DNA from: Temnothorax longispinosus
Lineage: Eukaryota > Arthropoda > Insecta > Hymenoptera > Formicidae
DNA length: 64,000 nt
Assembly: GCF_030848805.1 (NCBI RefSeq)
Contig: NW_027269970.1
Coordinates: 372,001-436,000, forward strand
Direction of reading: 5' to 3'
The notes beneath the pieces were generated by a model. That model ran no database searches. It saw only the letters and a list, made by a program, of their open reading frames with translations, and was not told where the DNA came from. The position numbers were made by a program, and so were the translations under genes. Positions 32,715-44,691 of this stretch are shown here, one piece after another (position 1 is the stretch's first letter; each line of letters opens with the position of its first letter).

Positions 32715-33298
32715 TGTGTGTGCCCTGCTTTAACGAAAATCACAACTTCTATAAAGCAGGACATACACACGTGTGTGTGTGCCCTACTTTAACGAAAATC
32801 ACAATTTTCTATAAAGCAGGGCATACACACGTGTGTGTGTGTGCCCTGCTTTAACGAAAATCACAACTTCTATAAAGCAGGGCATACACACGTGTGTTTG
32901 TGCCCTGCTTTAATGAAAATCACAAGTTCTATAAAGCAGGGCATACACACGTGTGTTTGTGCCCTGCTTTAACGAAAATCACAATTTATCAATTTATCAA
33001 TTTTGGCCACGTACAGTATTTCACAACCATAAAATTTTAACTTAAATGGCACCGTTAATGAGTATGCGGACAACTTAATTTGTGAATATAGTAACAAATG
33101 AAGTTGCGCAGTATTTAAAAAACGTAAATTATCATTTTCCTACCTTACCGACATCAAAACTTTGAAATTAAATTTAAAAAAAAAACGAGACTTGAGCGAC
33201 GATTTTCCTTCTCAGAATGTTTTTTACACACAGAAATAAACAATTTTACAAAGTTTTAAGAAAATCGGAGGGGAGAGCGTTATACTAAACATTTATCC
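32298..33298. mobile_element. Foldback element with hairpin-satellite loop, 7-bp target duplication
   Basis: Long inverted arms of about 205 bp (32298-32508 and 33093-33298; ends GGTAAATGTTTAGTATAACG / complement ending GGATAAATG form) are flanked by AAAATAG at 32291-32297 and 33299-33305. The loop holds the satellite array at 32550-32995. No protein frame. The perfect 7-bp flanking repeat supports transposition as one unit, satellite included. Confidence 0.8.
32550..32995. repeat. Hairpin satellite A, about 60-bp unit, 7-8 copies
   Basis: The unit contains CCTGCTTTAACGAAAATCAC, aacttctataaagcaggrca and a TACACACGTGTGTG linker. CCTGCTTTA pairs with TAAAGCAGG inside every unit, and ACACACGTGTGT is itself palindromic, so each unit can form two small hairpins. 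The same unit recurs at 35700-35760, 39049-39325 and 45205-45295. Confidence 0.9.
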
Positions 33299-33305
33299 AA
33301 AATAG

Positions 33306-34107
33306 TACCTATTGTTTAAAGGACAATAATGAAGGATAATATTTTTAATACATTGTTTGATCAATCACATTATATGTAGATGCGATACAGAGTCAAGCTT
33401 TACGATTAATGTATTAAAAAACTCATTAAAAATTTATTGCTATATTTCATATTTTTAATAAATCGTATAAAAGAGTATGTAACAAATATTTTATTTAATT
33501 AATTATAATTATTTATTCTCCACATTTATTATTTATTATTAAATATACATTATAAATATAAATTAAACAAATTAAAATACAAATATAAATACAAAAAATA
33601 TATATATATACACACACACACAAATATATAGAATATATACAAATATATAAGTACACAAATACATATGTAAACTTATTATAATTTATTTTTTTCTTGAGTG
33701 AGAAAGCTTTTGTTTCAGGACGTTGAAATAGATCACACTCCGTGAAATTATCCGCCGCCGCCATCTTACTTGTCTCATCCGTGTCAATAGACGTTTCATT
33801 CCCCTCACCCTTTGTGCTTCACCCCCGCAGCATTACGCTCCGTCCAGAGATTCTTACGTCCATGGCCCAAGCAGAAGACACATTGATTTATACATGGCCA
33901 ATAGAAAGGCCACGTATATAAAGTATATTTAAAGAGCTTCTAGGAGAAAGAGGCGCCAACGGGTCGAGTAACCAACCATTTCGTAATTGGCTGGTAACAA
34001 TATGTAGAAGAGCGCAGGAATGGTTAGACTCTAATGCAAGCGTTTCCGCGTCCCGTGTGCCAAAAGCCATTAGACTCTAAAGGCCATCGCGCACAAAATT
34101 GCATAGG
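33306..34107. other. Intergenic, no gene recognised
   Basis: AT-rich with short CA/TA runs (33600-33665), then a mixed-composition patch (33745-34080). No coding frame, RNA gene or clear element end can be supported. Confidence 0.4.
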
Positions 34108-34218
34108 CTGCATAAGCGTAGCATAAAACCGCTAAACCAATGAGGATCTTATGTAAATTAATATGGCGACTTTATGTTGGATGCTCATTGGTTTAGCGGT
34201 CTTATGCTACGCTTATGA
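34108..34218. repeat. Short hairpin (MITE remnant)
   Basis: ataagcgtagcataaaaccg followed by ctaaaccaatgag at the left pairs with ctcattggtttagcggtc and ttatgctacgcttat at the right, around a 35-bp loop. About 36-bp arms with one or two mismatches. Confidence 0.65.
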
Positions 34219-35424
34219 TTCGTATGTACTTTGCCGGAAATGAAAGTTTTTTTAAAGAATCCCATATGAAATTGTATTTTGTATGAAGACTTTTGAAGTG
34301 CAATTGAAAAGGTTTGTGAGTCATTCGTTTAATTGTAATTAATTATTTATTTTTACACCACGAGTCATTTAAGAAATTTGATTTACACCACTATGGCTTT
34401 TACCCCTCCATATGTTTCTAGCATCATGAAAACTGGCAGTATTATTTCACACATTATTATTTTAATTTACCATTAATATACACAATATATAATATAAAAA
34501 ATGTTTGTATCATTTTTTTATTGACCTTGTTGGGTTTGCCACAGTGATACCTCCTTTCAACATTTTAATTTAATCGAATTTAAAACATTCGATCTGTGGG
34601 GCATACTGTACGTGTGTTTTGGCGATTTGCCAAAATGTTTAAATATGTAAGTGATGTGACAGTCAATGAAACTTCGGGAACAGTAGCGTTTTCTTCTTTT
34701 AACATGAATAATTGAAAATCTGTGTTTCAGCTAATTACCTAGTTTATAAATATTTAATTAAAATTATCTGGGTGATTCACAAATCTTTTTAATCATACTT
34801 CATAATAACTCTTTATACAAAATACAAACGATTTCACATAAAAACTTTTATTAATTTATCTATTTTGGCTAAATGCATGGTGTAAAAATAAATAATGGTA
34901 AAGGTGCAGAAGTACTGCCTCACCTCAAAATCGAATGAAAAGATACGTTTTCGACGTATTTTTAGCTGCTGATTACGAATATCATAATATAATTACGCAG
35001 TCGGACATATTGGAACCGCCATTTTGAAAAAAAGTCGAAAAACGCGACTTTTTCTATATTTTTGCTTTTATAGTCAAAAATATGCATCGGATAAAAAAAT
35101 GTTTCAAATAAAAAAGATAGAGTATTAAATTTCCTATAAAAAAATTGTATAAATTTTTTTACTAATCTTAAAAGGAAGCTCATAAATGAGCGATGAATGT
35201 GACCATAATGCGTTTACGTTCGTATGCAAAGTACGTATGCTTATGAGACTCGCTGTACTTTCCACACACAAAATGCTTGTTAATAGTTGTCCATGCGTGC
35301 GTGTGTTTACCGAGTCCAAACCCTTTCTGGAATGTGTGTGTGTCCTGCTCTCGGCATCACCCAGGATCAACGACGTGGACGTAGCAGGATACTGATCCCT
35401 TCGGGGTGTTGGTTTAATAGGTTA
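34219..35424. other. Intergenic, no gene recognised
   Basis: AT-rich to about 35180, with several short open frames that lack domain or codon support. A few CpG-containing words occur at 35200-35400. Nothing functional can be assigned. Confidence 0.4.
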
Positions 35425-35690
35425 TAGTGACGCGCGCTTTAAAAGTATTCAAGTATTTAAAGCGCGTCAACTAACCTATGTAGATTAGTGACGCGCTTTA
35501 AAAGTATTCAAGTGTTTAAAGCGCGTCAACTAACCTATGTAGATTAGTGACGCGCTTTAAAAGTATTCAAGTATTTAAAGCGCGTCAACTAACCTATGTA
35601 GATTAGTGACGCTTTAAAAGTATTTAAGTGTTTAAAGCGCGTCAACTAACCTATGTAGGTTAGTAGCGCGCTTTAAAAGTATTTAACTGT
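35425..35690 (+). repeat. Hairpin satellite B, 59-bp unit, about five copies
   Basis: The unit runs gattagtgacgcgctttaaa, agtattcaagtgtttaaagc, gcgtcaactaacctatgta. GACGCGCTTTAAA pairs with TTTAAAGCGCGTC within each unit, and rGATTAGT with ACTAACC nearby, so every copy can fold. Complementary-strand copies occur at 45300-45390 and in the loop of the 50357-51138 foldback. The last copy runs directly into satellite A. Confidence 0.9.
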
Positions 35691-35909
35691 TTAATGATTT
35701 TCGTTAAAGCAGGGCACACACACACGTGTGTATGTCCTGCTTTATAGAAGTGATTTTCGTTAAGGGGTAACGCCACCCCTGAGACCCTAAAGTTATATCT
35801 AAGTTTGGGAATTTTTTGTGGGCAAATGAATAACTTTATTAAAAAAAACATAAACCCCTTTATTGTACACATATTTAACTATAAAAAAAATATTTTTATT
35901 AGTCATAAT

Positions 35910-36392
35910 TGTTTAAAGCTCTTGGTCCCTGAGCCGAGAACTCTGCGTTGACGGTGGCGACGCCACTCTCTCCTCTCACTCTCTCCAATGGAGAATTCTG
36001 TCTTGTGACATGTTGACAACCTATTTTGTTGTGCGTGTTATTTCTTTATTATTTGCTCTGTGCTTGTGCTCTAACGTTTAACGTATTCGTGAAAGTCGTA
36101 AAATTGGCCGAAAAGTAAGATTTGCATGCGGAAGGAACGTTTTCACCTTCTTTCGATAGTCGTTAAACGGCTGTTTTTCCCGTATGTTTAGGCTTCGTTT
36201 TATGGCTGTTTGTTTATTGTCGAGGGAAAAGGGTAGTTTTTGGCCAATTTTGGAAGTGTTCTGAAACGATCTATAGTGATGTTTTATTGAAATGTCTTTT
36301 TATTTGAAAATGGCATGCACTACAAAATTGAGTGTTTTCCTCGCCTCGATAGTAAGAATCCAATATGGCCGCGGTGACTACCCAGGAGCTTT
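35910..36392. mobile_element. Diverged MITE related to the 24349 element
   Basis: The right end (ccgcggtgactacccaggagctttaaa) closely resembles the right end at 24710-24736. The left end (tttaaagctcttggt) is a decayed counterpart. It abuts the next MITE directly. Non-coding. Confidence 0.5.
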
Positions 36393-36805
36393 AAAATGGC
36401 GGCGTACTGGCACACTTCCGCAATCGACTTTTTCCAAAGATGTGATTTTGCGTGCAAGATTTCTCTGAGACGGTTTACCCTAGAATAAAAATCAAAAAAT
36501 TTTTATGTTCTATATTGATTGAAGTTGGGAGGTACGAAGCCGTTTTAAAAAATATCCATTTTTTTTTCAAAATGGCAGCTATTTTTAGAAAAAGTACATT
36601 TTTTGGTCAAAAATTTAATTTAAAGAATTGTGATTGCAAAAAAAGTTTTCAATATTTCGCAAAAATCCTACGTACTTCCCTGCGCGACATATAGAAGAAG
36701 ATCACGTGTAAAGTTCAAGTCAATCGGATAAAAATTGTAAGAATAGCGTTGCACGCAAATTTGAAAAGTGCATTTTGCGGAATTGTGCCAGTACGCCGCC
36801 ATTTT
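36393..36805. mobile_element. MITE with AAAATGGCGGCGTACTGGCA ends
   Basis: The left end AAAATGGCGGCGTACTGGCA is matched by its complement at the right end, extending to TTCCGC with one mismatch. 413 bp, no coding frame. Short internal copies of the AAAATGGC word (36570) also occur. Target duplication not resolved. Confidence 0.7.
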
Positions 36806-37487
36806 GAACAATTATGACTGTACACAACCCGTATAGATCGTGGGCTATGGCGGTGAAGGAAACACTGAGTTTTAAATATTGACAAAGTAAAATATATTTA
36901 GAGAATATAGCAGGATAATTTTCAATCATATTCATATACCATTATGGCAAAATTCAATAATCACATTAATCAAGAAACAATATATAATTCACATTGTAAT
37001 AGTCCGTTCAATGAAAGGAATATAAACATTAGTTGAATTTATGATCTCAATTTGTAACTGGAAACGTACAATAATCATATATTACAAGGTAATTATAAAG
37101 AAAGAATTAATATGATATGATAGCTTTGAATGTATCTTTAAATTATTTAATCACTGAAAAGACTATTAGACATGACAAAAAATGATACCAAAATAATTAT
37201 GCACATATAATTTATAAGTAAATAATGCGTTGAATAATAATATAATTTATAAATGAATAATGCGTTGAATAATAATCTTTATTAAACGCATTAATTCAAC
37301 ATCAATTTGTGAAAACGCAACGAAGGTTTTAAAGTATTTCACATAAATTGATGTATTGTGTGTTACACCTTTGATTATAATTTCTGAATAAATGAGCATT
37401 GAGTTCGTTAACGAATCTTGTTCAGAACAATTGAAGCAATATACATCTTATCTTAAACATTTGACGCATTATAATTCGTATTGATTA

Positions 37488-37902
37488 CCCAGCAAACGAA
37501 AAAAGATTAAAAAGAATTAAAACGGGATTGCCAGGAATTCCATTTTGTCCAAAAAAGGGATTGAATTCCATTGAATTCAATACGGAAATTTTTAATTCCT
37601 AGTTTGGCATTCAATGGTATTCATTTCGTTAACGGAATCAATGGTATTCAATGGAATTCATGACGAAACTTTCCAATCCCTAACCTGGCATTCAGTAATT
37701 CCACGAAAATATTCATTTCGTTACGTTTTTGTGTCGGAATTGGATGGGATTCAAAAAAGACAAATTCTTTCCAAAATAAGGAATTCCATGATATTAAAAC
37801 TATTTCAATCCCTTTTTTGGACAAAATGGAATTTGGAAAGTCCTTACTTGAATTCCTGGCAATCCCGTTTTAATTCTTTTCAATCTTTTTTCGTTTGCTG
37901 GG
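37488..37902. mobile_element. MITE with CCCAGCAAACG ends and TA duplication
   Basis: The inverted arms begin CCCAGCAAACGAAAAAAGAT and pair for about 70 bp (through aaaacgggattgccaggaatt). They are flanked by TA on both sides, as in Tc1/mariner-derived MITEs. The middle is built of gaattc/ttcaatgg words in both orientations. Confidence 0.75.
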
Positions 37903-37904
37903 TA

Positions 37905-38894
37905 AACAAATGAATCTCTTCGCAAATATGTATCGAGAAATATGTGAAATTAACTATCACAAAAAATAGAATCAAACGCATCGCAAGCTTGCATAATTTA
38001 TTTTACTTGGCCAAAATGAAATAGCACGAATGAACAGTCAAAAAATGCTTGCAACCCGTAAATAAATATCTTGAGTACTCAAGTGAAAAGAACGATTATC
38101 GTTCCGGTCAATAAATGCTTCGCTGGAGCGCGGAAGCCTTTTAAGCGTCCTTTACTGGACGGTAGATCTCTCGAGATTTCTGAAACCAAAGATCGAGTAG
38201 ACTGTAGACTTTTCCGACAATCTTTATCTTAGTCGTGATCGATGGCTTCTATCAGAAATCTAAGAGTTACCTGAATATTGGTGTCCACCGTGTGTGGATG
38301 CACTTCTAAAGAGTCGTTTCCTTTTCATTTATCCATATCATATCGTCATCATCAAGAAACGGAATAATGGCGTCAATCTTATGCCGTCATCGTCATCATC
38401 AAGAAACGGAGTAATGGCGTCGATCTCTCACACGTTTGAGAATGAAATCGAGCCCTGGTCCTGCCGTGCGTCAATTACAGTCCCTCGGATCTTCTCGTAC
38501 TTCTCATTACAGTCCCTCGGATCCTCTCGTACTTATCAATCGATTACATAGAGTTTCACAACTTACCGTTAGAACGACTCACATTAATATAATACCGAAT
38601 TCAGATTATACGGCAGAAAGTCAGAAACATGTCTTCACTTATTGACAAACAAGAAACGAATAACGCCGGTTACCCGGGCCGCAAGCTTGTGCATGCACGC
38701 GCGCTTTCTTCTTCACGCGGCAATTACATGAATTGAATATCGATACGTCGCGCCTCTAGCGCTTTACGCTATACAATTTTTCTAGGGAACTAGATTCGCC
38801 AACTGAAGTGAGTTTACAAAATCGCTAGTACTTTCTATGAAATATCATAGATGGCAACATTCACCCTTTTCTCCTCAATGTCTCATCGCGCTTT
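37905..38894. other. Interior of the TTAA element, no gene recognised
   Basis: Mixed sequence with two short local duplications: catcatcaagaaacggartaa near 38350 and 38395, and acagtccctcggatcytctc near 38478 and 38510. No protein domain or RNA gene seen. Confidence 0.4.
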
Positions 38895-39048
38895 CAAACA
38901 ATGACTAATAAAAATATTTTTTTTATAGTTAAGTATGTGTACAATAAAGTGGTTTATGTTTTTTTAAATAAAGCTATTCATTTGCCCACAAAAAATTCCC
39001 AAACTTAGATATAAACTTTTGGGTCTCAGGGGTGGCGTTACCCCTTAA

Positions 39049-39325
39049 AGCAGGGCACACACACACGTGTGTATGCCCTGTTTTATAGAAGTTGTGATTT
39101 TCGTTAAAGCAGGGCACACACACACGTGTGTATGTCCTGCTTTATGGAAGTTGTGATTTTCGATATATGCCCTGCTTTAACGAAAATCACAACTTCTATA
39201 AAGCAGGACATACACACGTGTGTGTGTGTGCCTTGCTTTAACGAAAATCACAATTTCTATAAAGCAGGACATACACACGTGTGTGTGTGCCCTGCTTTAA
39301 CGAAAATCACAACTTCTATATGGGC
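39049..39325. repeat. Satellite A array, right of the TTAA element
   Basis: About five units of satellite A. The first copies run in the cgttaaagcaggg orientation; the array flips near 39165 to the cctgctttaacg orientation, so it is itself an inverted repeat. It is cut abruptly after acttctata at 39320, where the next insertion (hAT-bearing) begins with gggcgtcgggaaggggg. Confidence 0.8.
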
Positions 39326-39549
39326 GTCGGGAAGGGGGTGCAAGGCGGTGCACTTTCGCACCTATGAAATCGCCTATGAAATAAGTGAATGAGTGGGGAA
39401 GAGACAGGGAAAAAAATTTACTGGAAAAAAAATTTATGTAATATAGAATATAATATCAACTATAATTTTTTCAATTGAACAAAAACTCAATACTTAATAT
39501 TATCATTTGTAATAAGCCTTTGGGAAACAATTTTAGAAAAATCAATATA

Positions 39550-41823
39550 TTAAAACAAAAACTTGAGCCGTCTTGGTTGCTTTCCAAATTCATTTGTCAC
39601 ATTATCAATGAATTCTGTTTCTTCTTGTACTCTTTTTCTATGAACGCTGAGCATGCACAGTCCACTTAGTCTCTCGTTTCTCATCGTAGACCGATTCCAA
39701 GTCTTGACGCGTAATGTACTGAATGAGCGTTCAATGCTACATGTTGTTGCTGGAAGAGTCAGACCAATTTTGATTGCCTCAGCTACAGCTGGGTAGAACG
39801 GTGTTGCTTGACAAATTAAATCTGCGTACTCGAGGGATTCATTTGGGGTTGCTTCATTCTTCCACATCTCATACCATGTGGTAGCCTCGGCGATAAAATT
39901 CGATAAAATATTTCCATAAAGACTATTTATGTCTTTTACAACAGCAAGAAATGACACTTTATCCAATTTTTTCATAGCATTTGGGTGAAGCTGCATAAGC
40001 GAAAATGCTTTTTCGTGCGTAGAAGAAAAACGATTTCTCAGAGAAGAAATAATAGAGTCCAAGTAAGGGATAAAGATAGATCTTCTAAAGAAATCTTCTA
40101 CATTTTCAGAAGGTTGATTCGATCTTTGAGTCTGTCTTGCAGCCACTCGAGGACGTTTGAATTCAATATCTAGTTCTTCGCATTGAGCTTTTCCAAAGAT
40201 GGTAGTAAACTGTATCAAGGCATTATTGCGGTGAGATTGAAGCACATTTGTTAATTTAGCCACGTGATCGTTTATTGTTTTTACGTTCATGTTTACTTGC
40301 TGGAGTTGGTTGCATACAGGTTCAAGTTTGGCGGAATAAATAGCAATGACTAGGAGCGTCACAATGTAGGTTGGAGTTGTTGCAGTCGTGTAGAGTTGAT
40401 GAGCTTTGACCTTTGTCTTCGAGTTTGGTGCGTTCTCTGAAAGTTTTTTTAAAGCTTGTACAATTGTCGAAAAATTCTCAGAAAATATTCTGATACTCTT
40501 GTATTTTGCCGACCAGCGCGTTTCACAAAACAAAGGGATATTGGGAATCATGTTCCGCCGTAAAGTACTCTCACCAAAAAAATTTATAATTTCTTTTGTC
40601 GTCCCAGCAGTATTTCTCACTTCATTGACATCGTTCTGGTCATTGATGACAAGATTCAATATATGGCTAGCACAGTGGAAGAACAGCGCCATAGGATACT
40701 TGTTAATTAGTTTCTGAACACCACTTATGTGACCAGCCATTGCAGCACAGCCGTCATATCCTTGGCCAACGAGTCGGTTTAAATCCAAATCGCAATTTTT
40801 TACAAATCAAATAATGGTTTCTGAAATGGATTTAGAGTTTAATTCTTGCAATGGTACATATCCCAGAAATTCTTTACAAATTATCGGCTTTTTGTCTTTT
40901 TGATCACAATGCAGATACCTAACACCGATTGATAATTGCTCTGTACTACTAATATCAGCAGTCTCATCAGCCAACACCGAAAAAACAGATGCACGTTTCA
41001 CCTTCTCAATTATTTTGCCTTTGAGTACATCAGAACAAGTTTGAATTAAATCGTTTTGGATTTGATGCGATATATACAAAGAGTTTTTTGCTCCGGATTC
41101 CAAATGATTCTTCAAAATCTTGTCTCCAGATTCAATTCGAAAATGTAGCAGATCTGTGAAAACAGAACCCTCATCACTTTTCCCACGAACTGGAAGATCG
41201 TGCTGTCCGCAAAACAAAATTGTTGATATAATTGATCGAAGTTTCACCCTGTTTTCTTCAACTTCTTTGTGATACGCCGAATCTAAAGCTTCATGAACAC
41301 TCAGTTGCTGCCTATCTATAATTTTCTCAAAATTTTTTGAAGAAACAATCGCGTCACGATGCCACTGGGTTGTTACATGAGACTGTGCAACTTTATGAAA
41401 TTTGTGATACTTTAGGCAAGGGGAGACGATTAATTGCCCTTGTAGACCACGCTGAGCCGGAGGCCGAAACAGGACACAGACTCGACATAGAGGTCCTTTT
41501 GCGATAGCTGAGTAGGTCAACCATGGGTAGGTTGTAAGCCATTCAGATCAAAATGCTCGTTTAGCGCCAACGTTTACATCCTTTTTAAAATTGTACGTTT
41601 GACTAGGAACCCAGGGCTCTCTCAATAATTTCAGACGAAGTTCTTCATTAATATGAGAATTAGAATTTAAATATAACCCAATATCCAATAGATTAGCATC
41701 AGAATTGAGCGGAGATTCTTCGTCTCTGTCATCTTCTTTTTGATAATCTGTACTGGAACTGGGTGTCGCTGTCGTATCATCAGTCTTGCGTTTTTTACAC
41801 AAAAAACGTCTTATGTCACTCAT
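39550..41823 (-). pseudogene. hAT transposase (ZMYM1/DUF4371 type), full length with two in-frame TGA codons
   Basis: A single frame of 758 codons with no frameshift, interrupted only by TGA near 41545 and near 40807. Domains in order: an N-terminal acidic/Ser-rich tail, a TTF-type zinc-finger region (SEWLTTYPWLTYS, CRVCVLF), a DUF4371 catalytic part (SVFSVLADETADISSTEQLS), GQGYDGCAAMAG and FHCASHILNLVINDQ, CETRWSAKYKS, and the C-terminal hAT dimerisation block (LPATTCSIERSFSTLRVKTW). The start is the first Met before MSDIRRFL, as in relatives. Both TGA sites could be single C-to-T changes of CGA. Element ends were not found. Confidence 0.85.
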
Positions 41824-42131
41824 TTTACTCGATTACACTCGATTAGAAAGAATGTAAACTTACTTAATACAGAGTCTACTGTATTTCGTTAATGTACCAA
41901 TTTTTTAACCAACTTATCAACTCAAAGTACGTAAATTAATTTGTTCAATATCTAATTTAGGAAATAGATTTGTCGCTCGCTAATTTTTCGCTCGCGGATT
42001 GTCGCTTTTCCTATTTATTAAATCGCTAAGATATTTATTGACACTTTTTTAAACGTAACCCTTTTATTTGAACATTTTTTATTTCTTTAACATTTTCCAC
42101 AACTAGAACACTTATTGCAATTAGAACAAAC

Positions 42132-42839
42132 CTAATTCTCTTTGTTTTGCTTTTTATTATTATTTCTCTTCCTGTTTCCTCTTCCTCGAGGTTTAGCCTG
42201 AGTTCCTATACTCCTCACCGTCGCCTTTGGTCGATATGATTCGGTAGTCTGCGAGGCTGCGTCTCGGAGTTCCACCGTTCGATAATCTCTGCTGCTCGAT
42301 TTGGGAGAAGGAGGGAGAGGCGAAATTAGTCGAGGAACTTCTACATTCTTTAGAATTGACTCTAGGTTTGGTTTAGGGGTCGAGGTAACTGGAAGGAAAG
42401 GTTCTTTTTTATTGGGAGATACGTATAATGTCGGTAATGTTGGGCGGCTGGCGCCGAGAATTGGCGAATGCTCGCCCTTGTGACTTGTATCTGACGGCGA
42501 CCTTGCGCCGATGGAAAGATTACCTTTCGGTGACAGCAACCGGGCGCTGGAGGTTTGAGAACTCTCAAGGATTGGTAACGATCGCGCCGTCGAGCGTCGA
42601 GCGTCGATTTCCTGGTGGCTGGCACCGGAGGGCGGATCGATTACGATAACCTTCCTTGAAGGTTCCAAGGTCTTGTTCCTAGTCTTAGAAGGCGGCCGAG
42701 CGCCTTTGACTGTGAACACCTTCCTCGGAGGATTCGGGAAGAAATCCGGAGCTGACCGCTTGACACTGGAAGGCGGCTGAGCGCCGTTGGCGGGGCAGTC
42801 GCTCAGGACGACCTTTCGTCTTGAAGCGTAAAACTTCAA
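42132..42839 (-). CDS. Unrecognised Pro/Ser-rich reading frame, about 235 codons
   Basis: An open frame rich in Pro, Ser, Arg and Lys, with spaced KGARPP/NGAQPP-like and ARSPS-like words, AASQTTESYRPKATVRSIGT, and a basic tail (RGRGNRKRNNNKKQ) that suggests nucleic-acid binding. The local sequence is GC-richer than its flanks. No Met at the very start (a TTG codon opens the longest frame). The second half of an upstream frame (42685-43041) overlaps it. It might be a LINE ORF1-like or host-derived fragment; no function is claimed. Confidence 0.35.
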   Translation of the reverse strand: MKFYASRRKVVLSDCPANGAQPPSSVKRSAPDFFPNPPRKVFTVKGARPPSKTRNKTLEPSRKVIVIDPPSGASHQEIDARRSTARSLPILESSQTSSARLLSPKGNLSIGARSPSDTSHKGEHSPILGASRPTLPTLYVSPNKKEPFLPVTSTPKPNLESILKNVEVPRLISPLPPSPKSSSRDYRTVELRDAASQTTESYRPKATVRSIGTQAKPRGRGNRKRNNNKKQNKEN

Positions 42840-43450
42840 GGATAGCGGCTGTGTTCTCTGGCGGACCGTCGAACGCGCTACAACCTCTTCTCCGGCGAGC
42901 CGGGAAGGGTCCTGGGTGTTCTTCGAGAGTGGCGTGGTGAGGCTTGCTCGACCGCTCTGGCCGACTGCTCGAAAACTCTGAATCTTTTCTGCGTCGGGCT
43001 CTCCTTTTATATCCGAGAAATTCGGCGGCGAGAATCAACAACGAGTGTTGCTATATAGGTAACTTGCGTTTCGTGAAACTGTCAACCGATGACTTAAATC
43101 TCTCCGCGATTGACGACTTAAATCTCTCCGCGTTTGTCGACTTGAATTTTGCCCCACGTACATCGTAAATGTTAACCTGCTTGCTGTCGCGAAAACCACG
43201 TGTCGTCGGAGCGGAAGTTACCCTGAAGGCTTGGTGGCTGACGAAGGTTGCCACATCTAGTATACTAATGATTTTGCTAAGCTATGTTTAGAAATCGAAC
43301 ACAGTCGTAAGTTACTAAGCACTCAGCATCGGCTGTACAACGCGATCTGACTCGAAATAACAAATGAATAAAACAAAAGAACAGCGCGGATGCGTTTGGT
43401 ATTCTTGTAAATTGGCGCCGCCAACCGTAGGTGGAAATCCCCACCGTCTA

Positions 43451-43623
43451 AGCTGCGTTCGGAAACCACACTTGGTGGTGTGACTCCGTGTGTCTTTTGT
43501 GACAAAAAGACACACGCTCCGCCTAACCGAGTAAGTAAGGAAACGATGAAAGTAATGGTATTTCACCGGCGATGTTGCCATCTTCCACTTATGCTACACC
43601 TCTCATGTCTCCTTAAAGTGCCA

Positions 43624-43662
<39 letters not shown>

Positions 43663-43719
43663 ATTTTTCCAAGCCCGTTCCCTTGGCAGTGGTTTCGCTA
43701 GATAGTAGATAGGGACAGT

Positions 43720-43778
<59 letters not shown>

Positions 43779-44625
43779 TATAATGAGAGTCATAGTTACG
43801 ACCGCACCGGGGGGGGGTCTGGGGGGGCGGTTATCCCCCCCAGAATCTTCCCCGTGGTCGGAGTGCGATCAACGTCAGCAGTACTTTCCTTCACGCTAGA
43901 ATCAGAGCCGACACCGGGGATTTCCCCCTTACAGAGCCCATACCTGACGATTACGTACTCCCGGACAAGCCGACCCTTCAAACGTAGGGGTACGGTTTCC
44001 CGTAACGCACTCATGACTCACTATTGTACCTGTGGTGTTCCCCAGGTAGCAGGGTTCCTGCAGCGGGCGTGATCCACTCGGATTAGATTAGCCCAACTGA
44101 CAGGGTTGGGGTGCCATAGCACCCCCATTATAGGTAATGCGCAACATGAGCTTCATAGCGTGACCCACACTAGGCCCTCCATGCCGCTCACTCGGCTATG
44201 CGAATCCTCTGCCCCTACGAGTCCGACACCATCTGGTAGGGCACCGGTAGCCTCCCGGCGGAGCTCTCTACCCCCGTAGTACTCGTGTCGAGCGATCTTA
44301 ACTCACGTTTGACGAGTCGCCGTCGCTGGTGCCATGCCCCCAGCTACCACGTAATCGCACAAGTCGCCCCGTGCTATTAACGCGTCGCTCATCGGTTGCC
44401 CGGAGATCCGGGATTCGGCAGCAGTCGAAGCGCCTTAGGAATATACGGCACGTGGTGCGCCATATACCGCGCTCGTATTGGGCACCTCCCACGCACGAGC
44501 ACGCCGCGCTCGCCTCGCGAAACGCTACCCTGTTCAGTACTACCGGCTGCATCCGTTACCCAGCTGATAGGACCTGGGATTGGGCAGCAGCCCAGCAGTT
44601 TTATGGGTAAAGGGCACAGGGTGCA

Positions 44626-44691
<66 letters not shown>

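Larger units (their letters stand above)
35764..39044. mobile_element. 3.3-kb TIR element with TTAA target duplication (piggyBac-like insertion pattern)
   Basis: The ends GGGGTAACGCCACCCCTGAG and its complement are flanked by TTAA at 35760-35763 and 39045-39048. The undisturbed target (ttttcgttaaagcaggg) is seen in satellite A itself. The arms match for about 150 bp. No transposase remains; the interior is filled by other MITEs. TTAA duplication is characteristic of piggyBac, but the terminal bases are not the usual CCC, so the family is unproven. Confidence 0.75.

Noticed and set aside
32550..32995. CRISPR-like or rho-independent terminator-like hairpins
   Set aside because: They are tandem satellite units of about 60 bp without unique spacers, in eukaryotic DNA.
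39550..41823. Selenoprotein reading of the two in-frame TGA codons
   Set aside because: No SECIS-like structure was recognised downstream, and hAT transposases have no Sec at these positions; decay of CGA codons is simpler.
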